Assembly (NCBI GenBank): GCA_030068145.1
Contig: JAPJBO010000831.1
Coordinates: 37,493 to 101,492 of the forward strand
DNA: 64,000 nucleotides
Source: Diplonema papillatum
Taxonomy: Eukaryota; Euglenozoa; Diplonemea; Diplonemida; Diplonemidae
Direction of reading: 5' to 3'
Shown here: one piece after another, positions 48,800-57,927 of the stretch
Numbering within the stretch: position 1 is the first letter of the stretch
Layout: every line of letters starts with the position of its first letter
Position numbers and translations under genes: made by a program
The notes under the pieces: generated by a model
Database searches by the model: none
Seen by the model: only the letters and a program-made list of their open reading frames with translations
What the model was told of the DNA's origin: nothing

Positions 48800-51672
48800 G
48801 TTCACGACTCGAATAAGTCGGTCCATCCGGTCCTGAAAGACCGTGTGGCAACGTAAGGTTCGTGGCGCTTTTTTGCGCAGTCGAGCGTAGTTCGTCTTTA
48901 TGTGTACTGCTACGTCATCGACCGACTCCACGACGAAGAAATGGTAATCGTGGTTAACTTTCTTTTTGTTCCTTTTACGGCTATTCTCTCGTTTTAGCGT
49001 CTTTTGCTCTCTATTGCTGGGAATACCGGTATTCCTGGACTTTTGGTGCTGAAGGAAGGGATGAATCCGTTCACTTCACCCCCCACGTGGCGCTCGTTTC
49101 TCGGAACGACGCGTTCTTCGAAACGACGTATCCCAGTTTGCGAAAACGCCGCTTCGTCCTTGCTTCGGAGCGTTGCTAGCACCAGCTTCAGCAAACCGGA
49201 GGCTTCTTGGTGTGCAGGGGTTGTGGATGCACGTGTCTTCATTCGTTTCTTGTCGCGGCCTTTTTCGTCTCGGTCCTTCTGTTCGTCTTTCTTCTCAACG
49301 TTTCCTTTCTCCGACACGCCGGCAATGTACCGCATCCGTGGTTCGGGTTTGTGGAGCTTCGGGATGCCGTAAAGGTACGGTAGGTTGTCGGCGTGTACGA
49401 ACTTGTGTGACTTGTTGAAGTCACGGTGTCGTTCGAGCACGTCATCAATCGACTCGCCAACTTCCTGGTACGTTGAGCTCTGTTGTAATTCGTCCCGTAA
49501 GAGCTCCTTGTATTTTTCCTTGCAGATAAACCCGAAGTCATGGGACGTCTTATCTACAGGGAGAAACACGAGGTGCTCCTGGAGCTTCTTCAGGGTGCGT
49601 AAGGCGTCTCGGAGTTGAGGTTCGTCGGTGTGCGCGTTGAGAGTTCCAAGGACGGCGTCGAACTCTTCGACCAGAGTCGTTGAAAATCTGGTCTTCTCGT
49701 CCTCGCTCGCCTTCGGGAAATTCGAGTTCACGAATTCTTCGACGTCGTGTCTTATCGAGTCGTACATAGTCATCGGACTACTCGCGACCCGGTATTTTCG
49801 TCCTTTTCGAAAAAGTGAAAGGAGGGCTTCGTCAGTCTTCAGATCCGTTGCAAGTCCTAAAGCGTGTCCACCAAGATCCGGGCGGTGTGGTGTCATATGC
49901 TGCATGCATGGACAAACCGAACCTGAGCTAGTCGGTTGATTCGCTTCGTAACTTACTTCGGTGACGTTGCTGACGAGGGTTACCAAAGGTGGCTTCAGGC
50001 GGTTGCTCACCATGAGGTTTTTGAGGACGGCCGGGTTGGGGCACGTTTCGCGAACCCGTGCGCGTGACAGGACGCCGGCAATTGCTGTCCGGTCTTGTGC
50101 CGGGTGATGATGCGTCAGCTTGAAATACCGTCGTGGGGGGGCCGCCGGTTTCTCGGTTCTGTTGCGGATGCGCGCACTGAGGAGTCGTTCAAGGATTCGT
50201 ACTTTGTCTGTGACGTCTTTTCCTTGAACGAAGGTTCTCAGCCACGTGCGTAGGCGGAGGGCGCGATTGGGATGCCATGTTGACATGTCGTAGGTTCCCA
50301 GTCGGTCCTGTGGGAGTGTCAACAGGTGGTCCAACTGTTTCCTCAACCCAGAACAGAAGCCCGGGGAGGTGTCAATGTGGAGTTCGTCGTTTTCCATGCG
50401 GTGCCAGACGCTGCCGTCGGTGCGTCGTTTGCGGAGGCGTTGCGGTGGACGTTGCCTCCTCTTCTTCTTTGCAGCCTTGTTGTTGACCCTCTCTCCCTGT
50501 CGCCGATTCGTCATGTTCAATGGCGGGTTTAGCCATTTGATCCAAAAATCTTCGATTGGGAGAGCCACGCGCGCGAAGTCAGCGGGCTGTACGTACAGCC
50601 GTTCCGGAACATTCTGTATCGGACACGCGTAGAGCTTCCGGCCTCGCTTTCGTAATTGTTGCGATACACGGTTGCCCTTTGAGTTCCGATTTTCCCAGTG
50701 CTTGCTGTTTCGCACCTCGGCCGTCTTCGACGTCTGACCCACGTAGAGGACGGTGCCCCCTTCGTTCAGAAGTACGTAGATCACTCCCGTCGTGCTGTCG
50801 GCGACGTCGCTTCGGTCGGTTCCGCATTTGTTCCGCCCATTCGACACTTTTGTGCCGTATCGCTTCCAGAAGATTTCGATCGCGCTTTTTCTTCGGCTTC
50901 CGTGATCGTCGTCGTCGTCGTCAGGGTGGCGGCGCGTGTGGACAAAAGCGGCGAGGAAACGAGTGTCAGATTTGGGCCGGTTTGTTTTTTGTTTTCGCCG
51001 TTCTTTTCTGTTGGCGCGTGCACTTTTATTGTTTTTTTGGTTTTTTTGGTTTTTTTCGTTTTGTTTTTTTGCCTCAGAGTCACGTGGTCGTTCTTCCGAT
51101 TTTTCTTGGCGGCGTTTTCGTGCTTGTGCTCTGGGTTTTTCTTTTTGCGGCCTCTTTTGTTCGCGCTCCTTTTGTCGATCGTTGTGAACCGGGTGGCTAG
51201 TCGTTCCACGGTTCCTCTGTTCTGGGGCTGCTTGGGGTCTGGAAAGACCTTTCTCGCAGGGCTTCTTTGTTTTGGGGGCCGCTTGGGGTCTGGGGTGACC
51301 TTTGTCGCAGCGTTTCTCTTCCTTTCCCTCTCTCCGTGTCGCTGGGAAACGACCAACAAGTTCAGGTCCTTCCTGGGAGTGGCGCTGTCGGAAAATAAGG
51401 CATTCGTCATCTGTCCGAATCGGATATCCGACGACTACCTTAGCGTCTGTTCCGTCGAGTTCATCATCAAAGTAGTTAACTTTCATGTTTTCGGACTCGG
51501 TGGTGGTAGACGACGCAGCACTCCGCCTCGAATGGTTATGCTTCCTAGGCACTTTCAATGGCGATTTAGAGACGGGTGTGGGATTTTTTACTTTGGGTCT
51601 ATCAACGTGTCGGGCTGACAGGTCCAAAAGCGGTCCTGCGGCGTTTTTTAGGGCCACACGGCAAGGGGCCAT
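48800..51672 (-). pseudogene. Penelope-like copy 3: GIY-YIG and RT N-terminus in one frame, RT core lost
   Basis: ATG at 51672; the frame is open for 892 codons to 48994. After a Lys/Arg-rich leader, GIY-YIG is at about residues 300-390: TGVIYVLLNEGGTVLYVGQT and ALPIEDFWIKWLNPP. A CxC motif follows (SVCPCMQHMTPHRPDLGGHA), then RT N-terminal motifs: VFLPVDKTSHDFGF, PYLYGIPKLHKPEPRMRYIA and ASGLLKLVLATLRSKD. Near QTGIRR (~49.13 kb) about 170 bp of foreign sequence interrupts it. The next RT piece, ESVDDVAVHIKTNYARLRKK, resumes in another frame at ~48.93 kb, after which homology ends at ~48.8 kb. Motifs A, B and C are missing. It is diverged from copies 1 and 2, so it is a separate family. It shows that GIY-YIG and RT are encoded in one frame ancestrally. 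Confidence 0.85.
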
Positions 51673-52336
51673 CGTGTGGTTACAACATCCATGAGGTCGG
51701 TATCAGTTCGGGTCTCCGTCGTTGCCCGGGGTTCTGGTTTCCCTGGTCTTGCTGCACTGGTGTGGATGGCACCTGTGCTTTTCTGTACCCTTTTTAGTTG
51801 GGGTATTTTTGCTTAGAAAGGACCCTGGAGTTCGTCCGTTCGTCTTCTTCCTGTCAGTTGTGAATGGCTGCCCCGACAAGAGCCACTGACGGGGAGTTGG
51901 CTTGGGGCTCGCTCAAAGGTTGTTCTAAGCTGGGGGAAAAAGTGGGGCGCAGGAAGGTTGACAGCCTTCCTCTCTGACGCGGGGTTGCGGGGCGGGGGTA
52001 AAATAAAACTTTTACTTTGCATCGGGGCCGGTACCGTATGGCGCTCGAAAGTACTGTAGTGGTACCGGCCGCGGCCAACAAAGGGATGCGGGGTTTTGCT
52101 TCCGGCTATCAGTCCCTGTGCTGCAGAGAAGCTGGGACGTCACATTTTGCATCCGGTAGGCGGGACGGGGGTAGGCAGCTGAGTGCTTTGTTTTCCGTTT
52201 CGCCACCCGGAAAACTGTTTTTTGTTGGGAAATGAAGGAGGGAAGAGAATAACTGGCAATTGACCTTTTCCCGCGTAGACAACGCGGTCCTTTCCAAATC
52301 TCGCCTTGTTTTGGGAATTCGGAGGTGGGGTCCCAC

Positions 52337-52392
52337 CCAGGGTTAGCAACTTCGTTTTGGGTCTCAGGCTTAGTATCAGCACTGCCCCCCCC
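52337..52392 (+). repeat. CCCAGGGTTAGC dispersed repeat, copy 1 of 2
   Basis: CCCAGGGTTAGCAACTTCGT, then GGGTCTCAGGCTTAGTATCA and a C run. Copy 2 is at 56321-56378, also ending in a C run. Confidence 0.8.
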
Positions 52393-52394
52393 CC

Positions 52395-52550
52395 CTCCGA
52401 ACAGCCGCCTGACAAACCAGACTCACACCGCAGTCCTGTCTGCAGACACTCAGGTTCCACGCTGATGATGGTCCGCCTTATGTGTCCGTGGCTTAAAGGA
52501 CCGAAACACGGCGCAGACGGGACCAGTGCGGTGTTGAGCACATACCATGC
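52395..52550 (-). repeat. Dispersed ~190-bp repeat family, copy E (inverted)
   Basis: Reverse complement of copy A, with GACAAACCAGACTCACACCG and GACGGGACCAGTGCGGTGTT. Confidence 0.85.
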
Positions 52551-53609
52551 AGGGTCAAAACCTTTTTCTTCGCTTTCTTGGCAACACGTCATGAAACAGC
52601 CAGAAATACCAGCGCCGCAGGCGCGGAAAATTTTTCAAGCTATTGGGCCAGTCGCAGGTTCCAAAATTGAGGCTGTACGTTGCTTATCCAAAGGTGCAGT
52701 AACCGGTGCTGTGCACTGCTAGTGTGACTGCTGTACTGTAGCACTACTACTGGGCCCCTCAGCCGGGGCATTCTGTGCTTTTTTTTTTTTTTCGTTGCTC
52801 GGACTTGGTCCGAGCACCAGACCCATATATATAAGCCACTGGCTGCTGAGGAAACCACCTTAGAGCGGTCACCACCCTGCTGCACACAGGCCCTGCAGGA
52901 GGGGGGGGGCAGCGCTCTTGTTAAGGATCAGCCACTTTGGCCGGATGGCCGGATAAACCAGACCCCCCCCCAGGGTGCGCACTAAGGGACGTTGCCCCCG
53001 TTGCACGTTGCACCGCCCTTTTTTTGGGGGGGGGTCGTTTTGGGGGCTGTTTTTGGGGTGTTTCCCAGACCCCCCGGTGCCGAGTGGGTACTCCGTTTCC
53101 TCCAGATGAATCCGTTCTCCTCGTTTTCGAAATCGGAACCCACTTTTGCGGAAAAAACGGTCAATCCCCACCAAAATGTTTTCCTGCACTTTTTTGGCAG
53201 GGAAATGTACTTGGCAACTTTTGAGCAAAGTCAGTTTCCCCGAAAACCAAGATTCCTGCAGTGCACTCAAAAATCAGCCAAAATCTGGAAAATTGGCCCA
53301 AAAAGTGAAAATTCGAGCAAATTTGGCCGATTTACCATGAGCTTTCCCCAAAATGCCAATACCCCCCAAAAGCTGTTTTTTCAGGCAAATCCGCTGGGAA
53401 ACGTACTTAAAGAGTTTCGAAACAACGGCACCAAGAAAACCACAAAAGGGCAGATTTTCCCGGTTTCAGCCTGTGTTTTGCACGTCTAATTTCAGGTCTC
53501 ACAGACGAACCGAGGACGGAGTGGAAAGATCCATCGCGAAAGAGCGCGCTTAAGGGGGTCCCCGGAAAAAAGGGTGGGGGGGTCCCCGGCCACCAGGTGC
53601 ACACGGTGC

Positions 53610-53812
53610 ACTAGTAAGGCCAATCACTAGTCATTTTAAAGTGAACTTACTAGTAAGAAATCTTACTAGTAAGAATGACTAGTGCCACTAGTCATTCTTA
53701 CTAGTGCCACTAGTAAGAATGACTAGTGCACTAGTAAGAATGACTAGTGCACTAGTAAGAATGACTAGTGCACTAGTAAGAATGACTAGTGCAAGTCATT
53801 TTTGCTAGTGTT
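53610..53812. repeat. Palindromic ACTAGT array
   Basis: About eleven ACTAGT palindromes joined by AAGAATG or GC, often as GCACTAGTAAGAATGACTAG. Every unit can pair with its neighbour. Confidence 0.9.
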
Positions 53813-54039
53813 TTACACAGTAAAGTCCATTTTTAGGCGGTGGATATGGCGTGGGTGTCCGACCCACGCTCGAATACTGTTCCGCAGGTTCGTCCTGCCG
53901 ATGTTGTGCACGCAGAAACATGAATGGTGAACACTAGGTTGCCAAGCCACCTGCCGTAAGTGCGCACAACGTTTCCAGTCGCCTGGCAGAGGAGTTTCCC
54001 AAGAGCCTCTTGTGTTGTGAGGCAATGTTGCAGCGGAAG

Positions 54040-54765
54040 CCCTGCGCATATGTTGTGGAGGACAGCCCCGTGGTCGGCCAAGCTCGCCATTCACTGCTGT
54101 AGAGAGCCAGCTGGGCACACTGATGCATAGACATGCCGAATCGCATTATGTTCCCTGCAATGATGGCACCGATAGCGCGCGCTGTCGGTGCATGGTATGC
54201 ATCCATTGTTGTTTTCCCCTGCGGTGTTTCGTGAGTGATAAGGCTGGCGATGCGGGACCGTACGAGAATCATACTACACAAAGTTACGTACGAACTATTG
54301 CAACGCGCCCCACCCTCTGGCCCAAGTGCACTCGCTGGTGAACAATGTGGTACCACCAGGATATGTCCATCAGGGCTGCCATTGTCTTCGTCAACTGTCA
54401 TCGTCATCATCAACAGGACTACTCCCAACAGAAAACAAAATGAGCATGTGTTGACGATGATGTCAGCCCTGATGGACAGGAGTCGGGGTCTCGGCCAGAG
54501 AGGAGGGCGCGTTGCAATAGTTCTTACGTAGTATGATTCTCGTACGGTCCCACATCGCCAGCCTTGAAACACCGCAGGGCGAAAACAACAATCGATGCAT
54601 ACCATACACCGACAGCGCGCGCTATCGGTGGCATCATTGCAGAGAACAGAATGCGATTCGGCATGTCTATGCGTCAGTGAGCCCAGCTGGGCTCGCTAAT
54701 TAATAGCGAACTTGGCCTGACCATGCGGCTGTCCTACAACACCCTTGCTGCACGCGAAGCAGGGT
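54040..54765. mobile_element. Foldback (long inverted-repeat) element
   Basis: The left arm, about 54040-54400, and the right arm, about 54450-54765, are reverse complements with scattered differences. Shared stretches include GACATGCCGAATCGCATT, ACCGATAGCGCGCGCTGTCG, GTATGCATC-ATTGTTGTTTTC and GGGACCGTACGAGAATCATA. The loop is about 50 bp. The outer arm ends show small indels (GCCAGCTGGGC against GCCCAGCTGGGC). There is no coding capacity of its own; it may be a MITE or a palindromic duplication. Confidence 0.8.
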
Positions 54766-54839
54766 TCAAGGCGATGGCCGACGAGTTGGTCGGGGATACC
54801 CCGAAGGCGGCGGTCCCGATACCGTCTCATGAGACCTTA

Positions 54840-55105
54840 TCGATACCTTTTTTGCCCATTTCTGGGTTGCGCCCTTATCTCGACCTTTTTGGCCCGTTTT
54901 TGGGTTGCGCCCTTATCTCGACCTTTTTGAGATGCGCCCTTATCTCTACCTTTTTGAGCTGCACCCTTATCTCTACCTTTTTGGCCCGTTTTTGGCTTGT
55001 TCCCTTATCTCGACCTTTTTTGAGGGTTGCGCCCTTATCTCGACCTTTTTTGGGGGTTGCACCCTTATCTCGACCGGTTGCGCCCTTATCTCTACCTTTT
55101 TTGGG
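54840..55105. repeat. ~25-bp minisatellite GCCCTTATCTCGACCTTTTT
   Basis: About nine degenerate units of TTGCGCCCTTATCTCGACCT followed by T runs and GGCCCGTTTTTGG. Confidence 0.9.
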
Positions 55106-55134
55106 ATCGTGACCAAATTTTCCCGAAATATTTT

Positions 55135-55375
55135 CAGGCCAAAAAAAAATCCGAAAATTTTCCAAAAAATTTCGAAAAAAATTCCGAAAATTTTTTGGGC
55201 CGAAAAAAAAAATCCGAAAATTTTGGGCCAAAAAAAAATTCCGAAAAAAATTCCGAAAAATTTGGGGCCAAAAAAAAAAAAATCTGAAAATTTCCAAAAA
55301 AATTTTGTGCCAAAAAAAAAATCCGAAAATTTCCGAAAACTTTTTGGGCCAAAAAAAAAAAAAAAAAACGAAACC
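55135..55375. repeat. A-rich low-complexity array
   Basis: Runs of A alternate with TCCGAAAATTTT and GGGCC. It gives false Phe/Lys-rich frames on both strands. Confidence 0.9.
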
Positions 55376-55727
55376 ACCCAATCAGGGGTGTTTCTAAATC
55401 GGGACCCGGTACCCGCTTTTCCTGGAAAAAACTTTTTTTCCCGGTTTCGTTGCTGGGGGCTTCGTAACCAAAAAAACTTTTTTTCCCGGTTTCACTCTCC
55501 TTGGTATTACCCTTTTCCCCCAATGTTTTTTAGCCAAAAAAATATTGTATTCACTCAACTTTGTTGTTGCGGACGCAATCGTCCAATCGAAGAAACAGAA
55601 ACGCCTCGTTATTGGGCTCAGCCCGCCGCGTTGTGGACGAGGGGGTTGTATGCCTGCCGGGTGGTTTGTACAGAACCACTGTTGGTGCGCAGACGATCTC
55701 ACAGGAGCTGGTAATTTGCTGCCTCCT

Positions 55728-56091
55728 TTGGTTTGGGCCTGGCTGACTTTGTGTTAAACAAGAAACAAGACAGTGTGTTTGTTAACCTCATCCTGAGTCC
55801 CTCTCACAGCCTCCGCGGGCCCGCCTCTGCACTCGACTGTGCTGTTGCCCGGGACCTCTCGTGCATCACCCAGCCTCGGCCTCTGGCCTCGCCTGCCCTG
55901 TCTCGGCCTTCTCGGGCATCACCCAGCCTCGGCCTCCGGCCTCGCCTGCTGTCTCGGCTCTTGTAGGTGACCCCCCTGACCCCCCACGCAAAAATCCCTT
56001 TGGCGAAAAAAATATTTTCGCCAACCCCTTTTCAGATTTTTTTTTTTTTTTGGCGAAAAAATTTTTTTTTCGCCAAAGGGAAAAACCCCTG
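55728..56091 (+). repeat. 364-bp direct repeat R1
   Basis: From TTGGTTTGGGCCTGGCTGAC to CGCCAAAGGGAAAAACCCCTG. It is identical by eye to R2 (60567-60929) except for one base in a T run. It contains stem-loop pairs TTTGGCGAAAAAA/ATTTTCGCCAA and internal GCCTCGGCCTC repeats. Confidence 0.95.
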
Positions 56092-56211
56092 CAAATCCTC
56101 CCAAAAAAGCACTCGAAAAAAAAAATTTTTGACCCACTTTTTCCACCATTTCACCTTAGAGAATTTAGCTAAGGTGGGTCCCACAGTAGGTCCACAGTGG
56201 GTTGCACCAGG

Positions 56212-56305
56212 AGGGGGGGGGGGGGGGGGGGGGAGGGGGGGGGGGGGGGGGGGGCGGGGGGGGGGGGGAGGGGGGGGGGGGGGGGGGGGGGTAGGGGGGG
56301 GTGGC
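56212..56305. repeat. Long interrupted poly(G) tract
   Basis: Nearly 95 bases of G broken by single A, C or T. Strong G-quadruplex potential; assembly across it may be unreliable. Confidence 0.9.
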
Positions 56306-56320
56306 GGGGGTACCCACCCA

Positions 56321-56378
56321 CCCAGGGTTAGCAACTTCGTGGGTCTCAGGCTTGTATCACATGCCCCCCCCCCCCCCT
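56321..56378 (+). repeat. CCCAGGGTTAGC dispersed repeat, copy 2 of 2
   Basis: Same start as 52337 with a short deletion (CAACTTCGTGGGTCTCAGGC), then a C run. Confidence 0.8.
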
Positions 56379-56571
56379 TGGAGCCTTGGCGTCCAGCAGA
56401 CACAAAATCAGGCCCAAATTAGCCCGAATTACCACCGCGGGGGCTTGTACACCCCCCAGGCATCTTGTTAAGAACCATCCATCCATCCATCAGCCGGCTG
56501 ACCCCCCCCCCCCCCCCCGGGTCGAGCTAATTTATTCCTGGGTGAGCTTTTTTTCAGGCTTTTTTTCCGAC

Positions 56572-56692
56572 TAATTTGTTCCGGGAAGTGAAAATTTATT
56601 CCGGGAAGTGAAAATTTGTTCCGGGAAGTGAAAATTTGTTCCGGGAAGTGAAAATTTATTCCGGGAAGTGAAAATTTGTTCCGGAAACTGAA
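56572..56692. repeat. 20-bp tandem array TTGTTCCGGGAAGTGAAAAT, array 1
   Basis: Six units of TT(G/A)TTCCGGGAAGTGAAAAT. The core TTCCGGGAA is palindromic. It recurs at 61.5-61.9 kb. Confidence 0.95.
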
Positions 56693-56757
56693 AATTTGGG
56701 GTTTGCCAAATTTTCCAGATTTTCACCATTTGTGTGTGATTTTTACAATTTTTGTGT

Positions 56758-57172
56758 AAGGTACGCATACCCGAACCCGCATACCCAAACCCGCAAACCC
56801 GAACCCGCAAACCGCGTACCCTAACCCCGCAAACCCTAACCCCGCAAACCCGCATACCCAAACCCCGCATACCCTAACCTCGCAAACCCGCATACCCGAA
56901 CCCGCAAACCCGCGTACCCTAACCCCGCAAACCCTAACCCGCAAACCCGCAATCCCGCGTACCCTAACCCCGCAAACCCGCAAACCGCATACCCAAGCCC
57001 GCATACCCTAACCCGCAAACCCGCATACCCTAACCTCGCAAACCCGCATACCCGAACCCGCAACCCCGCGTACCCTAACCCCGCAAACCCCGCATACCCT
57101 AACCCGCAAACCCCGCATACCCTAACCCGCAAACCCCGCAAACCCTAACCCGCAAACCCCGCTTACCCGCAT
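56758..57172. repeat. Degenerate telomere-like array (CCCTAACCC / CCCGCAAACCCGCATA)
   Basis: About forty units of CCGCAAACCC, CCGCATACCC and CCCTAACCC in mixed order, without pure (CCCTAA)n runs. A few more CCCGCAAA units occur at 57427-57460. Confidence 0.85.
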
Positions 57173-57927
57173 GCGATAACGTTTTTCAAATACACACAGC
57201 AGATCAAAGAAAGGGGGGAAGGTGGAAAATGCAGATCAAACGGGAGTAGAATCTGCACACTCGCTTATCCGACTCTTGACTTACTATGCCGTGTTCTGAA
57301 AGCTGTCGAGGGGCCCCTCCATAGGTTCTCGCATGATTCGTTCGCCTACGTAACACTATCCGTTTGTAGTACGCTTCGCAATTGTGTTCTTGCACTCTAG
57401 CCGAATGGTGGGTGGCGGAATTCCGCGCAAACCCGCAAACCCGCAAACCCGCAAACCCTCTCGGGCGCAAGACACAATTATGCTGCTTTTGCAGTGCAAG
57501 CCGAACCCGGTTCGCGACTTCGGTTGCGGTAAAGTGTTACAAAGTCTTCGGCTTTCAGATCCGGATACGCGTATGCAACAGATAGTTAGAGGTCACTTGA
57601 AGGATACCCGTGTGCAGCGTTCGAAAGAGTTTGCGTATCTGGAGTCTTTTTTTTTTTTTTTCGGGGGGTGCAGGGGTTATTCTGCCCGCCAGCAAGGCCA
57701 AAAATGCTGGCGAAAAAATTTCTTCTGTCAGCGAGAAAATTTTTCTCGCCCTCACGTCGTACAGAGCCCGTCCACCCGCATCTGTCCTTCCATTCTGAGT
57801 CTTCGGCGGTTCGTGGTGCAAGGAGGAAGAGAGAGTCGGAGAATACGTGCGGTTGGTCTGGTGGAAGGGACGGGTACAAGTTAACAAAAGAAGAAGTCAA
57901 GACAGGACAAGGAGGTGCAGCAAGGTT

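Larger units (their letters stand above)
51675..53590. other. Repeat-rich stretch without supported gene
   Basis: Contains copy E of the ~190-bp family and the CCCAGGGTTAGCAACTTCGT repeat (52337-52392). From 52.88 to 53.55 kb there is G/C-run sequence with no domain. Confidence 0.55.

Noticed and set aside
47762-48931. 389-codon minus-strand frame as one gene
   Set aside because: It strings together the end of Penelope-like copy 3, an out-of-frame Glu/Lys/Gly-rich reading of the Lys/Ala region and the HMG-like piece; only the two ends are real, and they belong to different genes.
54875-55381. Phe- and Lys-rich frames on both strands
   Set aside because: Translation of A-rich and minisatellite DNA; no protein character.
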